A stretch of 64,000 nucleotides of DNA, from contig NZ_NEHO01000004.1 of the NCBI RefSeq assembly GCF_002113375.1, forward strand, positions 384,251-448,250, in the 5' to 3' direction. The notes beneath the pieces are model-generated. The model ran no database searches and was not told where the DNA came from. It was given only the letters and a program-made list of their open reading frames with translations. How positions within the stretch are numbered: the stretch's first letter is position 1; each line of letters starts with the position of its first letter. This document shows, one piece after another, positions 23,878 through 33,119 of the stretch. The stretch is from Pseudomonas sp. R37(2017) (GTDB lineage Bacteria; Pseudomonadota; Gammaproteobacteria; Pseudomonadales; Pseudomonadaceae). The position numbers and the translations under genes are program-made.

Positions 23878-25260
23878 ATGAGCAGTGCCACGACCTCGTT
23901 TGCCACCCCGCAAGAAGCCCTGACCTTTCTGGAGCAGAACCCGGACATTGAAATGTTCGAACTGTTCATCCTCGACAACAACGGAGTACCGCGGGGCAAA
24001 CTGCTGCATCGTGACGAGTTGCTGGCGGTGTATGAAAGCGGGCGGCCCTTGCCCAGCACCATCCTCGGCCTGACCATCAATGGCGATGACGTGGAAAATT
24101 CCGGGCTGGTCTGGGATGTCGGGGATATCGACTGCCGGGCCTACCCGATCAGCGGCAGCCTCACGCGTATGCCGTGGCGTCTGATACCGACCGCGGCCGT
24201 GCAGGTCAGCATGCACCCGACCCAGGGAATGCCCGCCACCATTGCCGATCCCCGTCATTTGCTGGCGAAAGTCATCGAAGGCTTGCAGGCTGACGGTTAT
24301 TACCCGGTCATGGCGGCGGAATTGGAGTTCTATCTGCTGGATCAGCAACGCGACAGCGACGGCCGGCCTCAACCGGCGCGGGATGTCGATGGTGGGCGTC
24401 CGCGCGGTACTCAGGTCTATGGTTTGCGTGAGCTTGAGCAGATCGAACCGTTCCTGGCCGATCTCTATACCGCCTGCAAGCTTCAGGGGATTCCGGCGCG
24501 CACGGCCATTTCCGAATACGCGCCGGGGCAGGTGGAAATCACCCTGGAACACCGCACCGACGCGCTACAGGCGATGGACGAAGCGGTGCGCTACAAGCGT
24601 CTGGTCAAGGGCGTGGCGCACAAGCACGGCATGACAGCCTGCTTCATGGCCAAGCCTTTCGATGACCTGGCCGGCACCGGAATGCACATGCACGTGAGCC
24701 TCGCGGACAAGGACGGTAACAACCTGTTCGCCAGCGAAGCCCCGGATGGAGCGCCGCTGCTCAAGCAGGCCGTCGCAGGCATGCTGAGTACCTTGCTTGA
24801 TTCGCTGTTGATGTTCTGTCCGAACGCCAACTCCTACCGTCGATTCCAGACCAACAGCTACGCACCTCTGGCGGCCACCTGGGGCGTGGACAATCGCACC
24901 GTGAGTTTGCGCGTACCTGGCGGTCCGGCGTATTCCCGACATATCGAGCATCGAATTTGTGGCGCGGATGCCAACCCCTATCTGGCGGCTGCGGCGATTC
25001 TGGCCGGTATTCATCGCGGTATCCGCGAACAGCTCGACCCTGGTGCGCCGGTGGAAGGCAATGGTTACGCCCAGGCTGCGAAATTGTTGCCGACAGACTG
25101 GCTGACCACATTGCGTTCGCTGGAGGGTTCCAGTTGGGCCAGGGAAGCCTTCGGCGGCGAATTTCTGGGTGTCTACCTGGCGGTGAAGCGTGCCGAGTAT
25201 CGCCAATTCATGGGCGAGGTCGGAGAGCAGGATTGGCGCTGGTACTTGCATCAGGCTTGA
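23878..25260 (+). CDS. Glutamine synthetase family protein (gamma-glutamylpolyamine synthetase-like)
   Basis: 460 residues from the ATG at 23878; the in-frame ATG at 23836 only adds a basic non-conserved leader. Full GS catalytic domain: AAELEFYLLD, the EYAPGQVEITLEH segment, and GTGMHMHVSLAD (ATP and glutamate site); NRTVSLRVPGG and EHRICGADANPYLAAAAILAG follow. The sequence lies in the PuuA/GlnA-III-like group that glutamylates amines such as putrescine or ethanolamine, not the housekeeping GlnA. No other polyamine genes are adjacent, so the amine is unknown. Confidence 0.88.
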   Translation: MSSATTSFATPQEALTFLEQNPDIEMFELFILDNNGVPRGKLLHRDELLAVYESGRPLPSTILGLTINGDDVENSGLVWDVGDIDCRAYPISGSLTRMPWRLIPTAAVQVSMHPTQGMPATIADPRHLLAKVIEGLQADGYYPVMAAELEFYLLDQQRDSDGRPQPARDVDGGRPRGTQVYGLRELEQIEPFLADLYTACKLQGIPARTAISEYAPGQVEITLEHRTDALQAMDEAVRYKRLVKGVAHKHGMTACFMAKPFDDLAGTGMHMHVSLADKDGNNLFASEAPDGAPLLKQAVAGMLSTLLDSLLMFCPNANSYRRFQTNSYAPLAATWGVDNRTVSLRVPGGPAYSRHIEHRICGADANPYLAAAAILAGIHRGIREQLDPGAPVEGNGYAQAAKLLPTDWLTTLRSLEGSSWAREAFGGEFLGVYLAVKRAEYRQFMGEVGEQDWRWYLHQA

Positions 25261-25321
25261 TTGAAAGCTGAGTGGAAGCTGAACTGTTCTCAAATACTCT
25301 GCAGGTTTCAGGCGGGTCTGC

Positions 25322-25348
25322 AAGCCAACTAATTGTTGGCTTCTTTTT
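25322..25348 (+). terminator. Terminator after the glutamine-synthetase-like gene
   Basis: Perfect AAGCCAAC / GTTGGCTT stem with a 5-nt loop (TAATT) and a following CTTTTT tract. Confidence 0.88.
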
Positions 25349-25351
25349 CAC
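25336..25351 (+). promoter_or_regulatory. Possible ColR-type box, overlapping the terminator
   Basis: TTGGCTTCTTTTTCAC fits the P. putida ColR consensus YYNASNNYTTTTTCAC, as recalled, except for one A-to-G. A phosphoethanolamine transferase is a known ColR target in P. putida. The match coincides with a terminator stem and T-tract, which may explain it by itself. Confidence 0.3.
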
Positions 25352-25389
25352 AAAAAATTGATGGATGGCTACCTAAAATTAGAACTGTC

Positions 25390-25418
25390 TCGGTAAATGA
25401 AATTTTCACATTTACCGA
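25390..25418. promoter_or_regulatory. 29-bp near-perfect palindrome upstream of the phosphoethanolamine transferase gene
   Basis: TCGGTAAATG (25390-25399) and CATTTACCGA (25409-25418) are perfect 10-bp arms, and the centre AAATTTTCA is nearly symmetric too. It ends 31 bp before the ATG at 25450, a good position for an operator. No T-run follows, so it is not a standard terminator. Confidence 0.55.
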
Positions 25419-25449
25419 AGACACTTCTTTTCAGGACCCGCCGAACCTC

Positions 25450-27099
25450 ATGCTTAAGATTAAAGCCGTGCGCCCAGAGTGGGTGACACTGATTGCCAGC
25501 GTATTTTTGTTGGTTTGTTTCAATTTCGTACTCTGGCAACACCTGTTCGAAATCACCACTTCCGACGGTAAGGGCATCGTCATGCGCGTGGCTTTCGGGG
25601 TGATGATCTGCGCGGCCTTCAACATTCTACTGACTCTGCTGGCATTCCGGCCGGTGCTCAAGCCGGTCCTGATCCTGCTGTTCATGATCAGCGCGGGCGT
25701 GGCGTATTTCATGAGTCAGTATGGTGTTCTTATCGACACTGGCATGTTGCGTAACTTCGCTGAAACCAATGCCACGGAAGTTCGCGATTTACTCTCGATC
25801 AAGTTGTTTTTTTATATTGTGTTGCTTGGTGTTTTACCGTCTTGGCTGTTGTGGAAAACGCCGATCAGTTATCGGCGTTGGCATCGTGAATTGCTCAGTA
25901 AAGTTATGGTGGCCTTTGCTTCGGCGGCGGTGATCGGTGGTGTTGCATTGATTAACTATCAAGGTCTGTCTTCACTGTTTCGCAACCATCACGAATTGCG
26001 CCTGATGGTGGTGCCAAGCAACTACATTGGTGCCTCCGCTGGTTTCCTGCGCGAGAAAGTAGCCACTGCACGGCAGCCCTTTGTCAAACTCGGTGAAGAT
26101 GCCCAGCGCAATTCGGCCTGGCAAACTCATGGGCGCAAATCCCTGACTGTTCTTGTCGTGGGTGAAAGTGCCCGGGCGGAGAACTTCGGCATCCTTGGCT
26201 ATAGCCGCGACACCACGCCGAAACTGAGTAAGGAAGACGGCCTGATCGCCTTCACCGATGTGCACTCCTGCGGCACCGAAACCGCTGTCTCGGTGCCTTG
26301 CATGTTCTCCAATATGGGGCGCAAGGACTATGACGCCAGCAAGGCAAAGAACGAAGAAGGCCTGCTGGATGTGCTCAAGCGTGCAGGTATCGAGGTGATC
26401 TGGCGTGACAACCAGTCAGGCTGCAAGGGTACGTGCGATCGCGTCACCGTTGAAGATGTCAGCAACCTGAAAGATCCGGCGCTGTGCGCCAACAGTGAAT
26501 GCCGCGATGAAATCCTCCTGCAAGGGCTGCAGCACTTCATCGATACCCTGGACAAGGACACGGTATTGGTACTGCACCAGATGGGCAGCCACGGTCCGGA
26601 GTACTTCAAGCGTTATCCGAAAGAGTTCGAGCGCTTCACCCCTGTTTGCGAAAGTAATGCCCTGAACAATTGCAGTCGCGAAAGTATCGTCAATGGCTAC
26701 GACAACACCCTGGTGTACACCGACCATGTGCTGTCGACGTTGATCGATCTGCTGCGCAGCAATCAGGAAAAAGTGGATACCGCGATGCTGTACCTGTCGG
26801 ACCACGGCGAATCCCTGGGTGAGTACAACTTGTTCCTCCATGGCACGCCTTACATGCTGGCGCCGGAGCAGCAAAAGCATGTAGCCATGTTTGCCTGGTT
26901 CTCCGACAGCTATAAAAAATCGTTTGCGGTAGATACCCATTGCCTGCAACAGAGTCGTGAAAAGCCCCTGAGTCAGGACAACCTGTTCCATTCGATGCTT
27001 GGGCTGCTGGAGGTCAACAGCAAGGTCTACAACCAGGATCTGGACATGTTTGCCGGATGTCGCGGGCCAGTTGTCGACGGCGTGTTGGCCAAAGATTGA
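25450..27099 (+). CDS. Phosphoethanolamine transferase (EptA/CptA family)
   Basis: Adds phosphoethanolamine to lipid A or core, lowering negative charge and raising polymyxin tolerance. 549 residues from the ATG at 25450; the upstream TTG frame (25333) runs through the terminator and palindrome and is rejected. Five N-terminal membrane helices, then the periplasmic alkaline-phosphatase-like domain: VVGESARAENF, catalytic threonine motif CGTETAVSVPC (about residues 274-284), SDHGESLGEYNLFLHG metal ligands, and paired cysteines (GCKGTC, CANSEC). EptA and CptA branches are not separated here. Confidence 0.92.
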   Translation: MLKIKAVRPEWVTLIASVFLLVCFNFVLWQHLFEITTSDGKGIVMRVAFGVMICAAFNILLTLLAFRPVLKPVLILLFMISAGVAYFMSQYGVLIDTGMLRNFAETNATEVRDLLSIKLFFYIVLLGVLPSWLLWKTPISYRRWHRELLSKVMVAFASAAVIGGVALINYQGLSSLFRNHHELRLMVVPSNYIGASAGFLREKVATARQPFVKLGEDAQRNSAWQTHGRKSLTVLVVGESARAENFGILGYSRDTTPKLSKEDGLIAFTDVHSCGTETAVSVPCMFSNMGRKDYDASKAKNEEGLLDVLKRAGIEVIWRDNQSGCKGTCDRVTVEDVSNLKDPALCANSECRDEILLQGLQHFIDTLDKDTVLVLHQMGSHGPEYFKRYPKEFERFTPVCESNALNNCSRESIVNGYDNTLVYTDHVLSTLIDLLRSNQEKVDTAMLYLSDHGESLGEYNLFLHGTPYMLAPEQQKHVAMFAWFSDSYKKSFAVDTHCLQQSREKPLSQDNLFHSMLGLLEVNSKVYNQDLDMFAGCRGPVVDGVLAKD

Positions 27100-27168
27100 G
27101 TGCTCCGATTTTGTTTCACGCGGAGGCCGCCGACCTGCGGCCAGAACTTTCATCAAGAGCTATTGCAC

Positions 27169-27819
27169 ATGTCCGCTCAGCCCCCGTCCGCCATTGAGCT
27201 TGAGATTGCCCGGCGCTACGACCAGGAGCACGCGCGCGTCTGCCTTCAGCCGCAAGCGCCTGGCCTGACCGGACGTCTGGTGCTCTGGCGTGAGGAGCGT
27301 CTGGTGCGCAATGCACTCAAGGTCGCCGGCGAACCAGGGCTGATCCTCGACGTGGCTTGTGGTGTGGGGCGTTTTTGGCCGGTGCTGGCCGAACATGCCA
27401 ATCGGGTGATCCTGGCGACGGATCCCTCCCAGGACATTCTCGATCACGCCCACACACACCACCCGCAGAGTCTGATGAAGCGGGTCAAGACCTTTCAAAG
27501 CTCCGCATTCGCGATTGGCTTGTCGGAGAACGCGGTTGACTGCATTTTTTGCATGCAACTGTTTCAGCATCTCACCAACCCGGAACATCGCCTGGCGATG
27601 TTGCGCGAGTTTTACCGGGTCAGTCGCGATACGGTGATGGTCGCGGTGCGTCTGGAAGGTCGTTTCCAGAGCGCGGGTTCGGGGATGGAAGGACCATTGC
27701 CGAGCAAGAGCGAGGTGGAAAGCGAGTTCAGGCAGGCGGGTTTCCGTTTGCTCAGCCATCAGGAGTTTTTCCCCGGTTGCGCGCGGATGCGGATTTACGT
27801 GCTGGGTAAGACCAGCTAG
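27169..27819 (+). CDS. Class I SAM-dependent methyltransferase
   Basis: 216 residues from the ATG at 27169 (MSAQPPSAIE); the earlier start at 27100 would read the spacer. SAM motif I LILDVACGVGRFWPVL, an acidic post-II residue in ATDPSQDILDHA, and motif IV DCIFCMQLFQHL. 69 bp after the phosphoethanolamine transferase stop in the same direction, so possibly co-transcribed. Substrate unknown. Confidence 0.82.
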   Translation: MSAQPPSAIELEIARRYDQEHARVCLQPQAPGLTGRLVLWREERLVRNALKVAGEPGLILDVACGVGRFWPVLAEHANRVILATDPSQDILDHAHTHHPQSLMKRVKTFQSSAFAIGLSENAVDCIFCMQLFQHLTNPEHRLAMLREFYRVSRDTVMVAVRLEGRFQSAGSGMEGPLPSKSEVESEFRQAGFRLLSHQEFFPGCARMRIYVLGKTS

Positions 27820-27942
27820 CGCGACGTTGTAGGACTATTCTTCATGTCGCGCAGTAATTTTCGCTAACGCTCTTGTTCAGTGGATGCGTGGAAATCGCCG
27901 GGGGCGATATATACTGCGCGCCATTCTTCAAGGGAGAGCCGT

Positions 27943-29076
27943 GTGGCCATCGATATTCACTGGATTCGCGACAACGATAGCCTCGGACGGTTGTGTGCCG
28001 AGTGGCAGCAACTGCCATTCGTTGCCCTCGACACCGAATTCATGCGGGTCGACACCTTCTATCCGATCGCAGGCCTTCTGCAGGTCGGCGATGGCGAACG
28101 CGCCCACCTGATTGACCCGCTGACCATCGACAACTGGCAACCCTTGGCCGCATTGCTGGAAAACCCGGCCGTGGTCAAAGTTGTTCATGCGTGCAGCGAA
28201 GATCTCGAAGTCTTGCTACGCCTGACTGGCAGCCTGCCGGCGCCACTGTTCGATACTCAACTGGCCGCCGCTTACCTGAACCTCGGGTTCTCCATGGGCT
28301 ATTCGCGGCTGGTGCAGGAAGTGCTCGGTATCGACCTGCCCAAGGGTGAAACCCGTTCCGACTGGCTGCAACGTCCGCTTTCCGAAACGCAGGTCAGCTA
28401 TGCCGCCGAAGATGCCGTGCATTTGGCTGAAGTCTTTGTAAAGCTGCGTCCAAAACTGTCTGACGACAAGTACGCCTGGGTCCTGGAAGACGGCGCCGAG
28501 CTGGTGGCCAACCTGCGCCGCGAGGTCGATCCGTACGAGGTCTATCGCGATGCCAAGCTGGCCTGGAAGCTGTCTCGCGCCCAACTCGCGGTTTTGCGTG
28601 AGCTCTGCGCCTGGCGCGAAAAGGAAGCCCGGGCCCGTGACCTGCCGCGCAACCGGATTATCCGCGAGCATTCGCTGTGGCCGCTGGCGCGTACGCAACC
28701 GGATAACCTGGGTGCCCTGGCGAAAATCGAAGACATGCACCCACGTACCGTGCGTCAGGACGGCGAATTTCTGCTTGATCTGATCAAGCGCTCTGGCAGT
28801 GTGTCGCCTGACCAATGGCCGCCAGCCGTGCCGGAGCCGCTGCCAGTGGATGCCGCCACGTTGCTCAAGCAACTGAAGGCCATCGGCCAGGCCGAGGCCG
28901 AGCGCCTGAGCATCGCGCCGGAACTGATGCTGCGCAAGAAAACCCTGGATGCGCTGCTCAAGAGCGGCTTCCCCAATGGTCCCTACCAATTGCCTGATTC
29001 GCTGCGTGGCTGGCGCCGCGAATTGATGGGCCAGGCGCTGCTCGACAGCCTGGCCACCGCCGGAGAACAGCCTTGA
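27943..29076 (+). CDS. rnd: Ribonuclease D
   Basis: 3'-5' exoribonuclease for tRNA maturation. 377 residues from a GTG at 27943 behind AGGGAGAG; the ATG at 27880 lies before a -10-like TATACT (27910-27915) and is rejected. DEDD catalytic motifs: [10 protein letters not shown] (Exo I), [11 protein letters not shown] (Exo II), [12 protein letters not shown] (Exo III); an HRDC domain at about 210-290 ([20 protein letters not shown]). Its last bases overlap the ycgL start, the usual Pseudomonas pairing. Confidence 0.96.
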   Translation: MAIDIHWIRDNDSLGRLCAEWQQLPFVALDTEFMRVDTFYPIAGLLQVGDGERAHLIDPLTIDNWQPLAALLENPAVVKVVHACSEDLEVLLRLTGSLPAPLFDTQLAAAYLNLGFSMGYSRLVQEVLGIDLPKGETRSDWLQRPLSETQVSYAAEDAVHLAEVFVKLRPKLSDDKYAWVLEDGAELVANLRREVDPYEVYRDAKLAWKLSRAQLAVLRELCAWREKEARARDLPRNRIIREHSLWPLARTQPDNLGALAKIEDMHPRTVRQDGEFLLDLIKRSGSVSPDQWPPAVPEPLPVDAATLLKQLKAIGQAEAERLSIAPELMLRKKTLDALLKSGFPNGPYQLPDSLRGWRRELMGQALLDSLATAGEQP

Positions 29077-29366
29077 AACATATTTGCTCCATCTACCGCA
29101 GCTCGAAGAAAAACGAAATGTACCTGTACGTGCTCAAGAGCGATGCTCTGGAGCGTGTGCCGGATGCCCTGATGGCAGCCTTCGGCAAGGCCATCCACGC
29201 GTTCGACCTGGTGTTGACCCCCGAGCGCAAGCTGTCGCGCGAGGACATCGCGGTCGTGCTGGAAAACCTCGAAAAACAGGGTTATCACCTGCAAATGCCA
29301 CCTGCCGAAGAAGAGTACATCGAGCACTTGCCGGAAGAGTTGTTGCGTCGCAACGATCCAGTGTGA
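29073..29366 (+). CDS. YcgL domain-containing protein
   Basis: 97-residue cytoplasmic YcgL (DUF709) protein: [20 protein letters not shown] and the C-terminal [19 protein letters not shown] start overlapping the rnd stop by four bases (TTGA). Conserved next to rnd in many gamma-proteobacteria; role unclear, with suggested RNA-related function by association. Confidence 0.9.
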   Translation: MKHICSIYRSSKKNEMYLYVLKSDALERVPDALMAAFGKAIHAFDLVLTPERKLSREDIAVVLENLEKQGYHLQMPPAEEEYIEHLPEELLRRNDPV

Positions 29367-29426
29367 GCGGCAGACAGTCCTGTCCACGGTGGTTATGGAA
29401 CACCGATTGATTTTAGCGATGGCAGC

Positions 29427-29451
29427 GTCGACGGAGCACCGCTCCGTCGGC
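29427..29451 (+). terminator. Perfect hairpin after ycgL
   Basis: CGACGGAGC / GCTCCGTCG with a 3-nt ACC loop (29429-29449). A T-run of five lies 17 bp further on, so it may be a partial terminator or processing site ahead of the dehydrogenase gene (ATG 29485). Confidence 0.45.
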
Positions 29452-29484
29452 TGTCGTCTGCACCGTTTTTGAAAGGTTTGAAGC

Positions 29485-30417
29485 ATGCGCGTCCTGATTG
29501 CTGAACACGACCACCCTGTGTACGCCCAACTGTTACGCGAGGCAGCACCGGACCTGGAGGTGCTGACCAGCGGTGATTCCGCCGAACTGGCCAGTCAGGC
29601 CGTCGACTGCCCGGTGTGGCTCGGCCAGCCCGATTTGCTGGCGACCCTGTTACGCCAGGGCCATCAACCGCAATGGCTGCAATCGACCTGGGCCGGCATC
29701 ACGCCGCTGCTGGCCGACGGCTTGCCGCGGCACTACCGGTTGACGCGTGCCGTCGGCATCTTCGGCCAGGTCATGGCCGAGTACGTACTCACCTATATGC
29801 TCGGTCACGAACGTGAGGTGCTGGCGCGGCTGGTCAGCCAGGTCGAGCGCAAATGGGACAGTCGTCATGGCCAGAGTCTGGCGGGGCGCAAAGTGTTGAT
29901 CGTCGGCACCGGCGATATCGGTCAAAGTGTCGCGCAGTTCCTCGTGCCGTTTGGCGTCGAGCTGTATGGCGTTGCCAGCAGCGCGAGGGAGCAGGCACCG
30001 TTTATCGAGGTCGGTTCACTGGCAGATCTGCCACGCTTGGTGGGTGAAGTCGATTACGTGGTCAATCTGCTGCCGAACACGCCGGACACCCACGACATCT
30101 ACGACGCGGCGCTGTTCAAGCAATTCAAGCCGACCGGGTTGTTCATCAACGCCGGGCGCGGTGTGGCGGTGGTCGATGCGGATCTGGTGGAAGCCTTGAA
30201 GGAAGGGCATCTGGCGGGCGCGGTCATCGACGTGTGCCGTCAGGAGCCATTGCCACAGCGTCATCCATTCTGGACCGCCTGGGGCCTGTTGCTGACCGGC
30301 CACAGCTCGGCACCGACTTCGCCGTCGATGATGGTGAAGCTGTTTGTCGAAAACCTGCGGGCGTATCAGGCGGGAGAAGCATTGCGCGGGGAAGTGGATT
30401 TCGATCGCGGGTACTGA
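29485..30417 (+). CDS. D-2-hydroxyacid dehydrogenase (NAD(P)-dependent)
   Basis: Interconverts 2-hydroxy and 2-keto acids. 310 residues; Rossmann motif VLIVGTGDIGQSVAQ; catalytic Arg in FINAGRGVAVVD, Glu in VCRQEPLPQRHPFW, His in LTGHSSAPT. Resembles the GhrA group of glyoxylate/hydroxypyruvate reductases. AAAGG upstream of the ATG. Third gene of the rnd cluster, possibly separately controlled after the hairpin. Confidence 0.9.
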   Translation: MRVLIAEHDHPVYAQLLREAAPDLEVLTSGDSAELASQAVDCPVWLGQPDLLATLLRQGHQPQWLQSTWAGITPLLADGLPRHYRLTRAVGIFGQVMAEYVLTYMLGHEREVLARLVSQVERKWDSRHGQSLAGRKVLIVGTGDIGQSVAQFLVPFGVELYGVASSAREQAPFIEVGSLADLPRLVGEVDYVVNLLPNTPDTHDIYDAALFKQFKPTGLFINAGRGVAVVDADLVEALKEGHLAGAVIDVCRQEPLPQRHPFWTAWGLLLTGHSSAPTSPSMMVKLFVENLRAYQAGEALRGEVDFDRGY

Positions 30418-30430
30418 AAACACCCTAAAA

Positions 30431-30519
30431 CTGTAGGAGCGAGCCTGCTCGCGATGAGGCCGGCACATTCAACATTGAAGTTGACTGGCACTGCGCTATC
30501 GCGAGCAAGCTTCCACAGG
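30431..30519. repeat. REP pair
   Basis: CTGTAGGAGCGAGCCTGCTCGCGATGAGG, then after about 40 bp the inverse CTATCGCGAGCAAGCTTCCACAG. Sits between convergent genes. Confidence 0.85.
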
Positions 30520-30534
30520 GACTTTCAGTATGGC

Positions 30535-31128
30535 TCAGAGGGTGAAGTCACCTTCAGCCGCCAGCTCGCTCAATGGACGACGCGGGCTCGGTTCTTCACG
30601 GGCTTGCAGGTAATCCGACAGACTCGCCTTGTCCCCCAGCTTGCCCACCGCGACGGCGGCGTGCAGAGCGTAACCTTGCGGAATGTTCAGCTCCTTGCGG
30701 GTCAGTTCCTGGTCGAAACCGGCCATGCCGTGGGTATGCCAGCCGCTCAGGCTCGCTTGCAAGGCCAGGTGACCCCAGGCCGAACCGGTGTCGAAGGTGT
30801 GCCACAGGGCCGGGGTTTCTTCGGCGGCGCCAGGCACGGCAAAAGTGGTTTTCGAGATCACGATCACCAGGGCCGAAGCATGTTGCGCCCAGCTGCGGTT
30901 GAATTCATTGAGCAGGCCAAGGTAACGCTCCCAGTTTGGCGTGTCGCGACGTGCGTAAAGGAAGCGCCAGGGTTGCGAGTTATAGGCCGAAGGTGCCCAG
31001 CGCGCGGCTTCGAAGAAGCTCAGCAGGGTTTCCTCTGGAATCGTTTCGCCAGTGAAGGCGCGGGGCGACCAGCGATCGGTGAACTGAGGGTGAATGGCGT
31101 AATCGGCAACGCGTGGGTTGGCACTCAT
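30535..31128 (-). CDS. Nitroreductase family protein
   Basis: FMN-dependent nitroreductase fold, 197 residues from the ATG at 31128 (TTG one codon upstream ignored; SD AGGAAT). Motifs: FTDRWSPRAFTGETIPEE at the N-terminus (FMN phosphate binding), EAARWAPSAYNSQPWRF, and SLSGWHTHGMAGFDQE. Divergent from ycgN. Natural substrate unknown. Confidence 0.88.
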   Translation of the reverse strand: MSANPRVADYAIHPQFTDRWSPRAFTGETIPEETLLSFFEAARWAPSAYNSQPWRFLYARRDTPNWERYLGLLNEFNRSWAQHASALVIVISKTTFAVPGAAEETPALWHTFDTGSAWGHLALQASLSGWHTHGMAGFDQELTRKELNIPQGYALHAAVAVGKLGDKASLSDYLQAREEPSPRRPLSELAAEGDFTL

Positions 31129-31292
31129 CAAGAGATTCCTTGCTACGTTTGAAAGTGGGAGCGACGCAAAACCCTACTTGTCAGCGCAAAAACTGACAAG
31201 CCCGTTCTACCGACAGTCGCCCATGCTTGGCCCAAGGGGCTTCGGGCACTAGACTGGCGGCCTTTTCATCACCTGATGTCGATGCTCGAACC

Positions 31293-31742
31293 ATGGCCGC
31301 CAAAGTAGAACCGTTCTGGATACGCAAAACCCTCGATCAACTGGATCAGGAGGAATGGGAGTCGCTGTGCGATGGCTGTGGGTTGTGCTGCCTGCAAAAG
31401 CTTGAGGACGAAGACGACAACAGCGTTTATTACACGCGTATCGCCTGCAAGCTGCTGGACCTGAAAACCTGCCAGTGCACGAACTACCCTAACCGCCGTG
31501 ATTCCGTGCCGGACTGTATCCAGCTCACGCCAGGCAAGGCTGACGAATTCAAATGGCTGCCGCCGACCTGCGGCTATCGCCTGGTCAGCGAAGGCAAGGA
31601 CCTGCCGTTGTGGCATCACCTGGTGTGCGGTGACCGCGATGCCGTGCATCACGAGCGCATTTCCCAGTCCGGGCGCATGCTCGCCGAGGGCAGCGTGCCG
31701 GAAGAAGATTGGGAAGATCATCTGATTTTCCGCGCGGGTTGA
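31293..31742 (+). CDS. YcgN family cysteine cluster protein (UPF0260)
   Basis: 149 residues from the ATG at 31293. The Cys cluster [12 protein letters not shown] plus [17 protein letters not shown] and VPDCIQL is the family signature, probably binding zinc or an Fe-S cluster. In the rnd neighbourhood as in other Pseudomonas. Function unknown. Confidence 0.9.
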   Translation: MAAKVEPFWIRKTLDQLDQEEWESLCDGCGLCCLQKLEDEDDNSVYYTRIACKLLDLKTCQCTNYPNRRDSVPDCIQLTPGKADEFKWLPPTCGYRLVSEGKDLPLWHHLVCGDRDAVHHERISQSGRMLAEGSVPEEDWEDHLIFRAG

Positions 31743-31777
31743 CTGCCTGAGATTTAACCTTTCACGAAGGAGTGTGT

Positions 31778-33007
31778 ATGGCTGTGGGATGGCGGCAGGC
31801 GTGGGGCGCTGGATTACTGGCGGTGAGTTCGCCCGTATGGGCTGCGAACAAGGTCAATCTGGATTATCACGTGCGCCTGTTGCCGCAGAGCGATCAGGCC
31901 GAAGTACGCCTGACGCTTGCCCAGGGCTCGGCGGTACGCAGCCTGGACTTCAACCTTGGCGACGGTAGCCACTACAGCGATTTCAAGGCAGATGGCCAAT
32001 GGCAATTGATCCCTGGCCAAGCGGCGCGCGGTGTCTGGCGTCCGGCAGCCGACAAGGCCAGCCTGACCTACCGCGTGAAAATCAGCCACGGGCGCAAGAA
32101 CGGCAGCTTCGACACGCGCATGACGCCAGATTGGGCGTTGATGCGCGGCGACGATCTGGTGCCGGCGGCCAGGCTCGATCAACAGGACGGCACCGAACTG
32201 GTTTCACGCCTTGAATTCGAGCTGCCCGGTGGCTGGAAAAGCGTTGAAACCGCCTGGTCACGAATCGGCAAGAACAAATTCCGTATCGATAACCCCTCCC
32301 GGCTGTTCGACCGACCCACTGGCTGGATGCTCGCTGGCCAGTTGGGCAGTCGCCGGACTCGTCTGGGCGAGACCGAGGTCACCGTCGCCTCGGCGCAGGG
32401 GCAGGGGATGCGCCGTATGGATGTGCTGACCCTGCTGACCTTCGTCTGGCCGCAAGTGCAGGCGCTGTATCCGCGCCATCCCGGCAAGCTGTTGATCGTC
32501 GGGGCCAATGATCCAATGTGGCGCGGCAGCCAGTCGGCGCACGAGTCGATCTATCTCAACAGTCACCTGCCGCTGGTCAGCGAAAGCGGCACCAGTGCCC
32601 TGGTCCGTGAGTTGGCACAGGTGTTCGGACGGATCAACGGCACCCAGCGCAGTGACTGGATCAGTGAAGGTTTTGCCGAGTATTACGCCATCGAGCTGGT
32701 GCGCCGGGCTGGCGGCATGAGTGATGAGCGCTACGAGAGCCTGCACGGCAAACTGGTCAATAACAGCCAGACAGTCACCACGCTGCGTGGCGAGCAGGTC
32801 AGCCCGGCGCAAGTAGCCAGGGCGGTGGTTTTGCTGCAGGAGCTGGACGGCGAGATTCGCCTGAAAACCCATAACAAGCGGTCACTGGACGATGTGTTGC
32901 GCGGGGCGATGCGGCAGGGGGATATCGATACCCAGGCGTTTGTTCAACTCAGTGAAAGCGTGATCGGTGGTTCTTCGAAGGTGCTCAGTACCGAGTTGAT
33001 TCAGTAA
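31778..33007 (+). CDS. Exported peptidase-like protein with a lost zinc motif
   Basis: 409 residues with a signal peptide (GAGLLAVSSPVWA). A beta-rich first half (20-200) is followed by a helical domain resembling M1/M61 gluzincins: LVRELAQVF at 275-283 stands where HExxH should be (Arg277, Gln281), and WISEGFAEYY at 294-303 matches the downstream glutamate motif. Two zinc histidines are therefore missing and proteolysis is unlikely. ATG at 31778 behind AAGGAG. The family call is inference from these motifs. Confidence 0.7.
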   Translation: MAVGWRQAWGAGLLAVSSPVWAANKVNLDYHVRLLPQSDQAEVRLTLAQGSAVRSLDFNLGDGSHYSDFKADGQWQLIPGQAARGVWRPAADKASLTYRVKISHGRKNGSFDTRMTPDWALMRGDDLVPAARLDQQDGTELVSRLEFELPGGWKSVETAWSRIGKNKFRIDNPSRLFDRPTGWMLAGQLGSRRTRLGETEVTVASAQGQGMRRMDVLTLLTFVWPQVQALYPRHPGKLLIVGANDPMWRGSQSAHESIYLNSHLPLVSESGTSALVRELAQVFGRINGTQRSDWISEGFAEYYAIELVRRAGGMSDERYESLHGKLVNNSQTVTTLRGEQVSPAQVARAVVLLQELDGEIRLKTHNKRSLDDVLRGAMRQGDIDTQAFVQLSESVIGGSSKVLSTELIQ

Positions 33008-33013
33008 CTGCGC

Positions 33014-33093
33014 ATTCGCGAGCAGGCTCGCTCCCACATTTGATCTGCGCCGTACACAAATCCCCTGTGGGAGCGAGCCTGCTCGCGAAGGGG
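33014..33093. repeat. REP pair
   Basis: TTCGCGAGCAGGCTCGCTCCCACA and the inverse TGTGGGAGCGAGCCTGCTCGCGAA, about 30 bp apart, between convergent genes. Confidence 0.92.
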
Positions 33094-33119
33094 CCATCAG
33101 ACTCGAAAAGCCATCTGGA

